A DNA stretch of 64,000 nucleotides from Streptomyces sp. NBC_01233 (lineage in GTDB: Bacteria; Actinomycetota; Actinomycetes; Streptomycetales; Streptomycetaceae), in NCBI RefSeq assembly GCF_035989305.1, contig NZ_CP108514.1:4627501-4691500 (forward strand), read 5' to 3'. The stretch's first letter is position 1. The number at the start of each line of letters is the position of its first letter. Positions 22,405 to 30,879 of this stretch are shown piece after piece. Both the position numbers and the translations under genes were made by a program. Under the pieces are notes generated by a model. That model was not told the DNA's origin, searched no databases, and saw only the letters and a program-made list of their open reading frames with translations.

Positions 22405-23667
22405 ATGACTGATGACGCCAACACGACCGATGGCGGCGTGGTGATCCTGGTCGGCAGCGGACAGCGCGCCTACCGCGAGTACCTGCTCGCGGGCGCCGCC
22501 CGCCGGCGCCCGATCTGGATCCTGGACGCGGTGGATCCGACCTGGCAGAAGGAGTACGTCATCGGCTCGACCACCGTCGAGCTGCTCGACCGGGAACGCC
22601 TGGTGCCCGACCGGGACGGGCTCCTCAGGGCCGCCGAGGCGGTGGCCGCCGAGCACCGGGTGGTGGGGGTGTTCAGCTACGACGAGACGCTCGTGGTGAC
22701 CGCCGCGCTCATAGCCGAGCGGCTGGGCCTGCCCGGACTGACCTCGCGGGGCGCCGACAACTGCCGCAACAAGCACAACACGCGGCAGCTGCTGACCGCC
22801 GCCGGACTGCCCCAGCCGCACTTCGCCTACGTGACCGACGCCGAGCAGGCGCTCGCGGCGGCCGACTCCTTCGGCTACCCGGTCGTGCTCAAGCCCCGCG
22901 GCATGGGGGCGAGCATCGGCGTCATCCGCGTCGACGGCCCCGAGGGGGTCCGCCCGGCCTTCGAGGTCGCCGACGCCGCCGGCCACGGCGGGAACAGCGA
23001 CTACGAGGGCGGGGCGCTGGTCGAGGAGTGCGTGATCGGGCCCGAGATCAGCATCGACGGCGTGGTCTTCGACGGCGGCTACACCCCGCTCTTCCTCGCG
23101 CACAAGGAAGTGGGCCTGGAGCCCTACTTCGAGGAGACCGGGCACGTGGTCAGCGCCACCGACCCGCTGCTGGCCGACGAGGAACTGCTGGGCATCCTCC
23201 GCGACGCCCACCGGGAACTGGGAGTCGGCTACGGGATCACCCACACCGAGGTGAAGCTGACCTCCCGCGGGCCGGTGATCATCGAGGTGAACGCCCGGCT
23301 GGGCGGCGACCTCATCCCGTACCTCGGCAGTCTCGCCACCGGGATCGAGCCGGGCGAGGTGGCCGCGGAAGTGGCGACCGGCACCCGCCCCGAGTGGACG
23401 CCGACCAAGGCCCGCACCGTGGGCATCCGCTTCCTCTACCCGCACCAGAACGGCACCGCCCGCTCGGTCGACGTGCCCACCGCAGCGGACACCCCGGGAC
23501 TGCTGGAGGCGAACGTCATGGTCCGGCCGGGGACGACGCTGCTGCTCCCCCCGGACGGCTACCTCAGCAGGTACGCCAACGTGATCTGCGCCGGCGAAGA
23601 CCGGCCGGGCTGCGAGGAGCACCTCGCCAAGGCCGCCGCACTGACCACGATCGTCCTCGACAGCTGA
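22405..23667 (+). CDS. ATP-grasp carboxylate-amine ligase (copy 4)
   Basis: 420 residues from ATG 22405 (GAGG eight bases upstream); GTG 22396, overlapping the upstream stop, is an alternative. N-terminal VVILVGSGQRAYREYLL, ATP-Lys in YPVVLKPRGMGASIGV, and the metal-binding motif IIEVNARLGGD with E294 and N296. It is a paralogue of copy 1 (2205-3455), sharing PYFEETGHVV, HTE and NARLGGDLIPYLG, as in L-amino-acid ligases that make dipeptides. One of four ligases in the cluster; probably joins amino-acid-like units carrying the N-N groups. Confidence 0.9.
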   Translation: MTDDANTTDGGVVILVGSGQRAYREYLLAGAARRRPIWILDAVDPTWQKEYVIGSTTVELLDRERLVPDRDGLLRAAEAVAAEHRVVGVFSYDETLVVTAALIAERLGLPGLTSRGADNCRNKHNTRQLLTAAGLPQPHFAYVTDAEQALAAADSFGYPVVLKPRGMGASIGVIRVDGPEGVRPAFEVADAAGHGGNSDYEGGALVEECVIGPEISIDGVVFDGGYTPLFLAHKEVGLEPYFEETGHVVSATDPLLADEELLGILRDAHRELGVGYGITHTEVKLTSRGPVIIEVNARLGGDLIPYLGSLATGIEPGEVAAEVATGTRPEWTPTKARTVGIRFLYPHQNGTARSVDVPTAADTPGLLEANVMVRPGTTLLLPPDGYLSRYANVICAGEDRPGCEEHLAKAAALTTIVLDS

Positions 23668-23702
23668 CACGTCGGCACCGGAACACTGAAAGGAGGTGTG
23701 TG

Positions 23703-24848
23703 ATGGCGGCGAGGGTGACGGTAGTGGGCGGCGGTGTGATCGCCCTGCTCACGGCAATCGAATGCGTGCTCGACGGACACAAGGTCACGGTCGTGGACCA
23801 AGGCCCCATCCCGCACAGCAGAGCCACCTCTTTCGACCAGCACCGGATCCTGCGGGCCCTGCACCCCTCGGATCCGCAGGCCACGGCGGCCGCGCTGCGC
23901 GCGCACCACCGCTGGGTCGAACTGGAAGAGCTCTTCCTGACCCGCTTCTACGAGCAGGTCGGCGCCCTCACCGTGCTGCCGCCCGCGGCGGCGTCGGAAG
24001 CGGCGGCGATGCTCGGCAACGCCGGAGGCAGCGTCAGGGAACTGACCGCGGCCGGCCTTTCCGACCGCTATCCGCACCTGTACGTGGACGGCGGTCTCGG
24101 CGCGGTACTCGAGGACGAGGCGGGGGTCCTGCTCGCCGAACGGGTCCTCGCCGCGTGCGTCGGCTGGCTGAAGTGGCAGCCCGGCATCGAGCTCATCGAG
24201 CACCGGGCCGTGACCGCCGTCGACGGCGAGGACGGCAACGTACGGCTGGTGGACGGGCGGGTGCTGCACGGCGACGCGGTACTGGTCGCGGTGGGCCCCT
24301 GGTCCCGCGGACTGATGCCGGACGGCATCGCCGAGCGGCTGACGCTGTTCCGCCAGTCCCTCCTCTACTGCAGGGTGCCCCGGAACCAGGCCCAGGCCTG
24401 GGCCTCCACCCCGGCCATCCCCGCGCTCGGCACCAAGGGGGGAGCCTGGCTGATCCCGCCGGTGGCGGGCACGGCCCTCAAGCTGACCTCGGCCACCGCC
24501 TGCCGGGTCGTGGACGAGATCACCGACCAGGCCACCGATCCGTACTGGCAGCGCCGGCTGGAGAAGGAGTTCGGGGACCTGCTGCCCGGCTTCGGCCCGG
24601 CCTGGGTCACCGCTGCCAAGGACGCCTACTACTCCTCCTTCTCCGAGACCGGCGGGCCGCTGGTGGTCGCCCTGGGCGGCGACGCGTACGCGTACGCGGC
24701 CTGCGGTGGCACATCCTTCAAGTTCGCGCCGCTCATCGCGCGGTCGCTGGCGGACCGGCTGACCGGCCGGGTCCCGTCGCTGATCGGGCTCGGCGCGCTC
24801 GACGGGCCGCCGCTGGACGCCCTCGCCCCGCAGCTCGCGGGCCGGTGA
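23703..24848 (+). CDS. FAD-dependent amine/D-amino-acid-oxidase-type oxidoreductase
   Basis: 381 residues. Rossmann FAD motif VVGGGVIALLTA at the N-terminus, E/D-type ribose contact after TVVDQG, and a C-terminal GGDAYAYAACGGTSFKFAP segment typical of the DAO superfamily (sarcosine oxidase, glycine oxidase). In the s56-p1 and triacsin pathways an FAD oxidoreductase oxidises the lysine-derived hydrazine adduct and releases hydrazinoacetate; this gene is the obvious counterpart. The start ATG follows a perfect AAAGGAGGT ribosome site. It stands 35 bases after the fourth ligase in the same operon. Confidence 0.88.
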   Translation: MAARVTVVGGGVIALLTAIECVLDGHKVTVVDQGPIPHSRATSFDQHRILRALHPSDPQATAAALRAHHRWVELEELFLTRFYEQVGALTVLPPAAASEAAAMLGNAGGSVRELTAAGLSDRYPHLYVDGGLGAVLEDEAGVLLAERVLAACVGWLKWQPGIELIEHRAVTAVDGEDGNVRLVDGRVLHGDAVLVAVGPWSRGLMPDGIAERLTLFRQSLLYCRVPRNQAQAWASTPAIPALGTKGGAWLIPPVAGTALKLTSATACRVVDEITDQATDPYWQRRLEKEFGDLLPGFGPAWVTAAKDAYYSSFSETGGPLVVALGGDAYAYAACGGTSFKFAPLIARSLADRLTGRVPSLIGLGALDGPPLDALAPQLAGR

Positions 24849-24877
24849 GCCGGCGGCCGAGGGTGAAGGAGGAAACG

Positions 24878-25879
24878 GTGGTCACGACGGACGACGTACG
24901 CAGGCTCGCGCTCAGCCTGCCGAGGACCGAGGAACACCTGATCCGGGACCGGGTGAAGTTCCGGATCGGGAAGATCGTCTATCTCGCCCTCTCCCGGGAC
25001 GAGACCGAGCTGGGCTTCGCCTTCCCCAAGGAGGAGCGGGCGGCGCTCGTCGCCGCCGAACCGGCGAAGTTCTTCATGCCCCGTGAGTCCGATCTGCGCT
25101 TCAACTGGGCCGAGGCCAGGATGGCCGCCCTCGACCTGCAGGAGCTGACGGAACTGGTCACCGAGGCTTGGCGGATGGTGGTGCCGGCCCGGGTGGCGCG
25201 CGACCACCCGGCTCCCGCCGCGCCCCCGCCGCCCGCTCCCTCCCTGTCCGAACTGCGGGCCTCGGCCGAGGTGTTCAACGGTTTCGCGGCGGTGGACCGG
25301 AGCTGGCTGGCGCTGCGCGAGGAGACCGCCCCCGGACTCGACCTCTCCGTCGCCGGGCATCGCGCCGCCCTGCACCGCTGGCTGAACTCCTGGGGCTGCC
25401 GGATCCGCTACCCGCGGGAGGGGGAGCCCGACCTGTTCGGCGCGGGGATCGCCGCCTGGTGGGGGCGCCACCCCCTGCCGCAGGCGCCGCTGTCCCGGCT
25501 CACCCCCCGCGAGATCTCCCGCTTCGCGCGGGCCTACGAGGAACTGGCCGCGCTGCCGATCGGCCGCCGCAGCCTCGGCCCGACCGCCGCGTCCAAGGCG
25601 CTGTACGCCCTGCGGCCCGACTCGGTCATGCCGTGGGACGCGGCCATCGCCGACCGGCTCTACGGCGTACGGGACGGGGCCGCCTTCGCCCGCCACCTGG
25701 AGACGGGCCGGACCTGGGCGCGGGCGGCGCTCGCCGAGGGCGGCGGCATGGACGAGCGGACCCTGTGCGCCGACATCGGCCGGGCCGGGGTCTCCCTCGC
25801 CAAGATCCTCGACGAACACCTCTACCTCACGATCACGTACGCGGCGGGCAGGCAGGGCCCCGGGCGGTCCGGCGGCTGA
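24878..25879 (+). CDS. YjbR/MmcQ-domain protein fused to an uncharacterised helical domain
   Basis: 333 residues from GTG 24878, five bases after GGAGG. Residues 1-115 match the MmcQ/YjbR family (DDVRRLALSLPRTEEH, VKFRIGKIVYLAL, ELGFAFPKEERAAL), a small fold linked to DNA binding and first named in the mitomycin cluster. A Pro-rich linker follows. Residues 140-330 form a helical domain with SLGPTAASKALYAL and DSVMPWDAAIADRLYG, faintly like helix-hairpin-helix base-excision proteins; I do not recognise it with certainty. Last gene of the operon. A DNA-protection role against an alkylating product is a testable guess. Confidence 0.78.
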   Translation: MVTTDDVRRLALSLPRTEEHLIRDRVKFRIGKIVYLALSRDETELGFAFPKEERAALVAAEPAKFFMPRESDLRFNWAEARMAALDLQELTELVTEAWRMVVPARVARDHPAPAAPPPPAPSLSELRASAEVFNGFAAVDRSWLALREETAPGLDLSVAGHRAALHRWLNSWGCRIRYPREGEPDLFGAGIAAWWGRHPLPQAPLSRLTPREISRFARAYEELAALPIGRRSLGPTAASKALYALRPDSVMPWDAAIADRLYGVRDGAAFARHLETGRTWARAALAEGGGMDERTLCADIGRAGVSLAKILDEHLYLTITYAAGRQGPGRSGG

Positions 25880-25894
25880 GGAAACGACGCGCGA

Positions 25895-25926
25895 AGGCGC
25901 CCCGCAGCGGGAGCCGCAGGGCGCCT
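25895..25926. terminator. Convergent stem-loop terminator
   Basis: AGGCGCCC at 25895-25902 pairs with GGGCGCCT at 25919-25926 between the end of the biosynthetic operon and the end of the minus-strand NB-ARC regulator. The 8-base stem with a 16-base G+C-rich loop could stop transcription from both directions. Confidence 0.55.
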
Positions 25927-25945
25927 CCTGGTGGGCGGCCGCCGC

Positions 25946-27388
25946 CTAGCGGGCGACCCGCGCGAGCGCCTCGGAGCGCGCCGAGGGCGCCTGCTCCTCC
26001 TCCGTCGGGTCGGGCTGGGCCAGTGCGAAGGCCCTGGCCATCGGCGTCAGCCCGTACTGCCCCGGCAGGTCGGAGTGTTCGAGCAGGCCCGCGTCGAGGA
26101 GGCGTTCGAGGAGGTCCTCCACCGGCTGGGCGGACCGCTCGACCAGGACGGCCAGCGCGTCCGTGGACTCGTACACCACGTTGTCCACGGAGGGCGGGTT
26201 CTCGGAGCCGGCGAACTGGCGCAGCATCAGGCGGGCCCACGGGGTCAGCAGCCGGTAGGCGCTGTCCAGGCGGCTGCCCAGGCCTTCGTCCCCGATCTGC
26301 AGCCGGCGCAGGAAGCGGCCGGGTTCCCGCCGCCCCTCGCCGAGCAGTTCGGACACGGAGTCCTGAAGCATCCACTCGGGCCGGGCCGCGATCCGCCGGC
26401 CGGCCAGGTTCAGCGCGAGCGGCAGGTCCCCGCACGCGTCGGCGAGCCGCAGGCAGGCGCGCGGCTCGGTGCCGACCCGGTCCCCGCCGATCAGCTGGGC
26501 GAGCAGCTCCATGGACTCGTCGCGGTCCAGTGAGGGCAGCCTTATTCGGCCAATTCCGTCGAGGCCGAGGAGCCGCGACCGGCTGGTGATGAGAATGCGG
26601 CTCTCGGGCGCCGCGGTGAGCAGTTCCCGTATCTGGCGCTCGTGCGTCACGCCGTCGAGCACCACGAGCAGCCGACGCCTGTGGAGCAGCGACCGGTACA
26701 GGCCGATCCGCTGTCCGGGGTCGTTCGGGATGCGGTCGGCGGGGATGCCGAGCGCCTCCAGGAAACCGCCCGCGATACCCGCCGCGTCCTTGCGTCCGTC
26801 GGCGGCCGGGTCCAGGTTCGCGTAGAGCTGTCCGTCCGGCAGGCCCGTCGCGAGCTCGTGGGCGAGCCGCAGGGCGAAGACGGACTTGCCCGCACCGACC
26901 TGACCGCTGATGAGCAGCGGACCCGGCGGGCGCTGTTCGCCGTAGCAGGGAGCCGTCATGGCCCGGGCCCGCCGGAGCAGTTCGGCCCGCCCCACCAGGG
27001 GATGGGGCTCCATCGGCAACTGGGCGGGCGGCGGCAGAACGGCGCGCACGTCGGCGGCGCGCAGCTCGTTCTCCTGGTGCTGCTGCACGGCCTTGGCGGC
27101 CGGGCGGGCCGCGCCTTCGTCACCCTCGGCGCGCGCCGCCTCGTGCCAGCGGCGCTCCCAGGTGGCGCGGTCACCGCCGCAGGCCTCCGCGAAGGCGAGG
27201 GCCACCTGAAGGGTCGGAAGGCGGTAGCCGGCGGCCGCGTCGGAGAGCACCGAGGCGGAGAACATGGCCCGCGTGGCCATGTCGCGGTAACCGGGACTGC
27301 CGGCCGCCGTCCTCAGCCTGCGCAACTCCCGGGCGAACGCGGTGACTGGTCCGGCATCGGGGGCCAGTGGTCGCTCCAGTCTTCCCAC
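25946..27388 (-). CDS. Helix-turn-helix NB-ARC regulator
   Basis: About 480 residues. The N-terminal 90 residues look like a degenerate XRE-type helix-turn-helix domain (FARELRRLRTAAGSPGYRDMA, SVLSDAAAG), followed by a linker and an NB-ARC ATPase with Walker A ISGQVGAGKSVFA, Walker B LLVVLDG and the sensor ILITSRSRLLG. It lacks the SARP winged helix and BTAD domain. GTG 27388 has AAAGGAG six bases upstream and is preferred over GTG 27406, which has none. Divergent from the SARP gene at 27565 across 176 bases. Likely a second pathway-specific regulator. Confidence 0.82.
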   Translation of the reverse strand: MGRLERPLAPDAGPVTAFARELRRLRTAAGSPGYRDMATRAMFSASVLSDAAAGYRLPTLQVALAFAEACGGDRATWERRWHEAARAEGDEGAARPAAKAVQQHQENELRAADVRAVLPPPAQLPMEPHPLVGRAELLRRARAMTAPCYGEQRPPGPLLISGQVGAGKSVFALRLAHELATGLPDGQLYANLDPAADGRKDAAGIAGGFLEALGIPADRIPNDPGQRIGLYRSLLHRRRLLVVLDGVTHERQIRELLTAAPESRILITSRSRLLGLDGIGRIRLPSLDRDESMELLAQLIGGDRVGTEPRACLRLADACGDLPLALNLAGRRIAARPEWMLQDSVSELLGEGRREPGRFLRRLQIGDEGLGSRLDSAYRLLTPWARLMLRQFAGSENPPSVDNVVYESTDALAVLVERSAQPVEDLLERLLDAGLLEHSDLPGQYGLTPMARAFALAQPDPTEEEQAPSARSEALARVAR

Positions 27389-27494
27389 ACCATGCTCCTT
27401 TGGCACTCGTTCTGCGTGCTGCCAGCTCCTCCGGCCTGCCCATGAACTGTCTGTGCCGCCCTTCCCGATCTGCTACCGGATGCTTACCGCGCGC

Positions 27495-27509
27495 TAGGGG
27501 GAACCCCTA
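27495..27509. promoter_or_regulatory. Palindrome TAGGGG-GAA-CCCCTA between divergent regulators
   Basis: A perfect 6-base inverted repeat with a 3-base centre in the 176-base gap between the NB-ARC regulator (minus) and the SARP regulator (plus). It stands 56 bases before the SARP start and could be a shared operator. The surrounding sequence is A+T-richer than average. Confidence 0.4.
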
Positions 27510-27564
27510 TGATCTGGTTCACATGGCCCGGCCAGGGGCTGTGTTCATTGGGGGTGGATAGCCG

Positions 27565-30500
27565 ATGCCGGGGGCGGACGAGGAATCCGGGGAGAGACGA
27601 AGCGCGGTACCCGTGGGGGGAAGACCACGCTTCAACGTCCTCGGATCGCTCGAGGGATGGATAGGGGAAGTACGGCTGAGACTGGGGGGAGCGATCCAGG
27701 AACGGGTCCTGTGCACGCTCCTTCTCGAAGCCGGCCGGGTGGTGCCCGTTGCGCGTCTCGTCGAGGCGACCTGGGAGAAGGACCCGCCGGTGACCGCGGC
27801 GCACCAGGTCCGCAAGGCCGTCGCCGATCTGCGGCGACGCATACCGGCAGGCAACGAGGTGATCGCGACCGACGGGCCCGGATACCGCGTGGTGGTGTCG
27901 GACGACCAGGTTGACCTGCTGGAGTTCGACGCACTGACCAAGGCGGCGGGCCAGGCCCTGCGGGAAGGCCGGAAGTCCGCGGCCGCCGAAACCCTGAGGG
28001 AGGCTCTCGCGCTCTGGCGGGGATCGGTGCTGTCCGGCGCGGGCGGACCGGTGATCGAGGCCGCGGCGACCGCGCTGGAAGAGCGCCGGCTGGCCGCCGC
28101 CGAGCAGCGTTTCGACCTGTGCCTCGCCCTGGGCGAGAGCGGCGAGCTCATCTCCGGGCTGCGCGCCCTGATCACCCAGCACCCGCTGCGGGAGACGCTG
28201 CGCGGCCAGCTGATGCTCGCCCTGTACCGCTCGGGGCGGCAGGCCGAGGCGCTCAAGGAGTACGGGGAGGTCCGGGAGCTCCTCGTCGACGAGCTCGGGA
28301 TCGACCCGGGACCGCGGCTGGCCCGGCTGTACGAGGCGATCCTGCGGGACAGCCCCGAGCTGGCCGCGCCCGAGCGCCCGGCGCCCGTACCCGTGGCGCC
28401 CGTACCGGCCGCGCCCGTGCGTCCGGAACCGGCCGGGCAGGCGGCCCCCGTACCGCCGGTGCCCGAGCCGGCCGGTCCCGTACGCACGGTGCCCGAGGCC
28501 GCGGCCCCCGGGCCGCCGGGCCTCGCGGAACCGGTTGCCGGGGAGCCGCGGACGCAGGCCGGGGCGCCCGCACCGGCCGACGCGCCGTGCACCCTGCCGT
28601 ACGACCTGCCCGACTTCACCGGCCGCGCCAAGGAACTGGCCGAACTCTTCGACTACGTACAGGACGAGGGCCGGGGCGCCGAGCGGTACTCCCGGATCGT
28701 GGCCATCGACGGCATGGGCGGCATGGGCAAGACCACCCTGGCCGTACGCGCCGCCCACCGCCTGGCCGGGGGGTATCCCGACGGGCAGCTCCACATCGAC
28801 CTGCACGGATTCACACCGGGCGGGAAGCCCGTGTCGCCCGCCAGCGCACTCGACAGCCTGCTGCGGACCGTCGGCACGCCCGGCGACCGCATCCCCGAGG
28901 ACCTGGAGGGCCGCACCGCCCTGTGGCGCTCGAAGCTGGACGGCCGGCGGATGCTGCTGCTGTTCGACAACGCGGTCGACGCCGCGCAGATCCGGCCCCT
29001 GCTGCCGGCCTCGCCCGGCTGTCTGGTGCTGATCACGAGCCGGGGACGGTTGCTCGACCTCGACGGCGTCGAGTGGGTGTCCATCGGGATGATGGAGCCC
29101 GAGGACAGCACCAGCCTGATGACCGAGACGCTCGGCACGACCCGGGTGGCCGCCGAGCCGGAGGCCTCCGCCGAACTGGCCGAGCTGTGCGGCCACCTGC
29201 CGCTGGCCCTGCGGATCGCGACCGCCCGGCTGCGCAACAGGCCGCGCTGGACGGTGCGTTACCTGGTCGAGCGGCTGCGGGACGAGAAGCGCCGGATGGA
29301 CGAGCTGAGTTCGGGCGAGCGCAGCGTCGCGGCGACCCTGCGCCTGTCCTACCTGGCGATGGACGAGGAGTACCGCACGGCGTTCCGCATCCTGAGCCTG
29401 TACCCGTGCGCCGGAACCGACGTCCACTCGGCGGCGGCCCTGCTCGGCACGGCCGTCCGGGACGCCGAGGACGCCCTGGAGTTCCTGCTCGACGTCCACC
29501 TGGTGCAGCAGCCCGACATCGGCCTCTACACCTTCCACGACCTGGTGCGCAGCTACGCGCAGAGCCTGCGGGGGCCGGCGACGGCGGAGGACGACGCGGC
29601 AGCGGTCGAGCGGCTGCTCGGCTACTACCTGACGACCTCCGACGCCGCCTGCGAGGTGCTCTTCCCCGGCCGCGAGCGCCGGCCCACCGGTCTCCCGGTC
29701 TACCAGGGCGAACGGCCGACCTTCACGCTGGCCGACCAGGCCGTGCGGTGGTTCGACCGGGAGCAGGCGGGGCTGCTGGCGGCCGTGTCCCTCGCCGAGC
29801 GGTCCGGCCACGACCGGTACGCGGCCTGTCTGAGCCGCAACGTCGGCTTCCACCTGCACACGCACGGACAGCTCGACGAGTTCTGGAGCGTCGGGCACCT
29901 CGCGGTCGCCGCCGCCCGCCGGCTCGACGACCCGGCGCTCCTCGGCATCAGCCTGGCCAATCTGGGCGCGGCCTGCTGGAAGCTCGGCCGTTTCGAGGAA
30001 GGGCTGGAGGTGGCCACGGAGGCGCGCGACACGGCGGTCCGCGCCGGGGACCTGCACACCGAGGCGCACAGCGAAGCGACCATCGGGCTGCTGATGTCGA
30101 TGCTCGGGAGGTACGAGGAGGCCCTGCCCCTGCTGGAGCGGTCCCTCACGATGGCGGGGGAACTGGGCAACCCGCGCGAGGAGGCCGAAAGCCTCACCAT
30201 GCTCAGTACGTTGTACGAGCGGTGGGGCCGCTATCCGGAAGCGGCCGCCTCCGCCCGCAGGGCGCTCGCGATCGACCGCGACCTCGGCTACCGCAGCAAC
30301 GAGATCATGGCCCTGGCCGATCTGGCCTTCGCCCAGGTGGGCCTCGGCGAGTACACGGACGCGCACGAGACCCTCAAACGCGCCCGCGACCTGTGCGACG
30401 AGACCAGGTCGCCGGGTGACGTCGCCCTGGTGTTCGCGGTGTCCGCCCAGGTGGCGCAGGAGCGGGGGGACGGCACGCAGGCGCGTGCGTTCGCCGAGCG

Positions 30501-30795
30501 GGCCCTGCTCCTCGGCCGTACGAGCGGCGCCCCGATCCGGCTCGCCAAGGTCGAGAACGTCCTCGGCCGGCTCCACATGACGTGGGGGGAGCACGAGGAG
30601 GCGCTGGCCCTGCACGCCCACGCCCACAGGATCGCGGCGCCGATGAGCTTCCGGGCCGAGGAGGCGTCCGCGCTGGTGGGCCTCGCCCGTGCGGCCGAGG
30701 CCCTCGGGGACTCCCCGGCGGCGGCCGGACACCGTGCGGCCGCGGAGGACTTATTCGAGTTCATGGGCCTGCCGGCGCACCGCCGGACGTACTGA
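27565..30795 (+). CDS. Large SARP regulator with NB-ARC and TPR domains (TTA codon)
   Basis: 1,076 residues. Domain order: OmpR/SARP winged helix (about 20-115), BTAD (about 122-270; LALYRSGRQAEALKEY), a Pro/Ala-rich linker (about 275-335), NB-ARC with Walker A GMGGMGKTTLAV and Walker B LLLFDN, then TPR repeats to the C-terminus. This is the AfsR/RedD-like SARP group that binds direct heptad repeats near promoters. Codon 1,063 (30751-30753) is TTA, so full-length protein needs bldA tRNA. It is the outermost gene of the cluster and a likely cluster-situated activator. Confidence 0.92.
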   Translation: MPGADEESGERRSAVPVGGRPRFNVLGSLEGWIGEVRLRLGGAIQERVLCTLLLEAGRVVPVARLVEATWEKDPPVTAAHQVRKAVADLRRRIPAGNEVIATDGPGYRVVVSDDQVDLLEFDALTKAAGQALREGRKSAAAETLREALALWRGSVLSGAGGPVIEAAATALEERRLAAAEQRFDLCLALGESGELISGLRALITQHPLRETLRGQLMLALYRSGRQAEALKEYGEVRELLVDELGIDPGPRLARLYEAILRDSPELAAPERPAPVPVAPVPAAPVRPEPAGQAAPVPPVPEPAGPVRTVPEAAAPGPPGLAEPVAGEPRTQAGAPAPADAPCTLPYDLPDFTGRAKELAELFDYVQDEGRGAERYSRIVAIDGMGGMGKTTLAVRAAHRLAGGYPDGQLHIDLHGFTPGGKPVSPASALDSLLRTVGTPGDRIPEDLEGRTALWRSKLDGRRMLLLFDNAVDAAQIRPLLPASPGCLVLITSRGRLLDLDGVEWVSIGMMEPEDSTSLMTETLGTTRVAAEPEASAELAELCGHLPLALRIATARLRNRPRWTVRYLVERLRDEKRRMDELSSGERSVAATLRLSYLAMDEEYRTAFRILSLYPCAGTDVHSAAALLGTAVRDAEDALEFLLDVHLVQQPDIGLYTFHDLVRSYAQSLRGPATAEDDAAAVERLLGYYLTTSDAACEVLFPGRERRPTGLPVYQGERPTFTLADQAVRWFDREQAGLLAAVSLAERSGHDRYAACLSRNVGFHLHTHGQLDEFWSVGHLAVAAARRLDDPALLGISLANLGAACWKLGRFEEGLEVATEARDTAVRAGDLHTEAHSEATIGLLMSMLGRYEEALPLLERSLTMAGELGNPREEAESLTMLSTLYERWGRYPEAAASARRALAIDRDLGYRSNEIMALADLAFAQVGLGEYTDAHETLKRARDLCDETRSPGDVALVFAVSAQVAQERGDGTQARAFAERALLLGRTSGAPIRLAKVENVLGRLHMTWGEHEEALALHAHAHRIAAPMSFRAEEASALVGLARAAEALGDSPAAAGHRAAAEDLFEFMGLPAHRRTY

Positions 30796-30805
30796 CCCCG
30801 TACGC

Positions 30806-30835
30806 GGATGTGCCCCGCACCGGAAGGCGGGTTCT
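30806..30835. terminator. Left arm of a terminator-like dyad split by an insertion sequence
   Basis: The 19 bases at 30806-30824 (beginning GGATGTGCCCC) are an exact inverted copy of 32301-32319 on the other side of the IS30 element. The inner 10-mer GGCGGGTTCT at 30826-30835 pairs with AGAATCCGCC at 32288-32297 with one mismatch. Before insertion the two arms would have formed a strong hairpin just after the SARP stop, facing the convergent small gene at 32352. Confidence 0.7.
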
Positions 30836-30844
30836 AATGATCCA

Positions 30845-30873
30845 CGCAACACCCTGGAGTTCAGGGAGTTGCG
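30845..30873 (+). promoter_or_regulatory. Hairpin at the left end of the IS just before the transposase start
   Basis: CGCAACACCCTG (30845-30856) and CAGGGAGTTGCG (30862-30873) pair over 12 positions with one mismatch and a GAGTT loop. The hairpin ends six bases before the GTG start at 30880. In transcripts reading in from outside it would fold beside the ribosome site, a layout known from other insertion sequences to limit read-in expression. The leftmost arm doubles as the terminal inverted repeat. Confidence 0.5.
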
Positions 30874-30879
30874 GGGATC

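Noticed and set aside
24849..25879. Aminoacyl or lysine-modifying enzyme for the last operon gene
   Set aside because: The N-terminal YjbR/MmcQ match is clear and no catalytic motif of such enzymes is visible.
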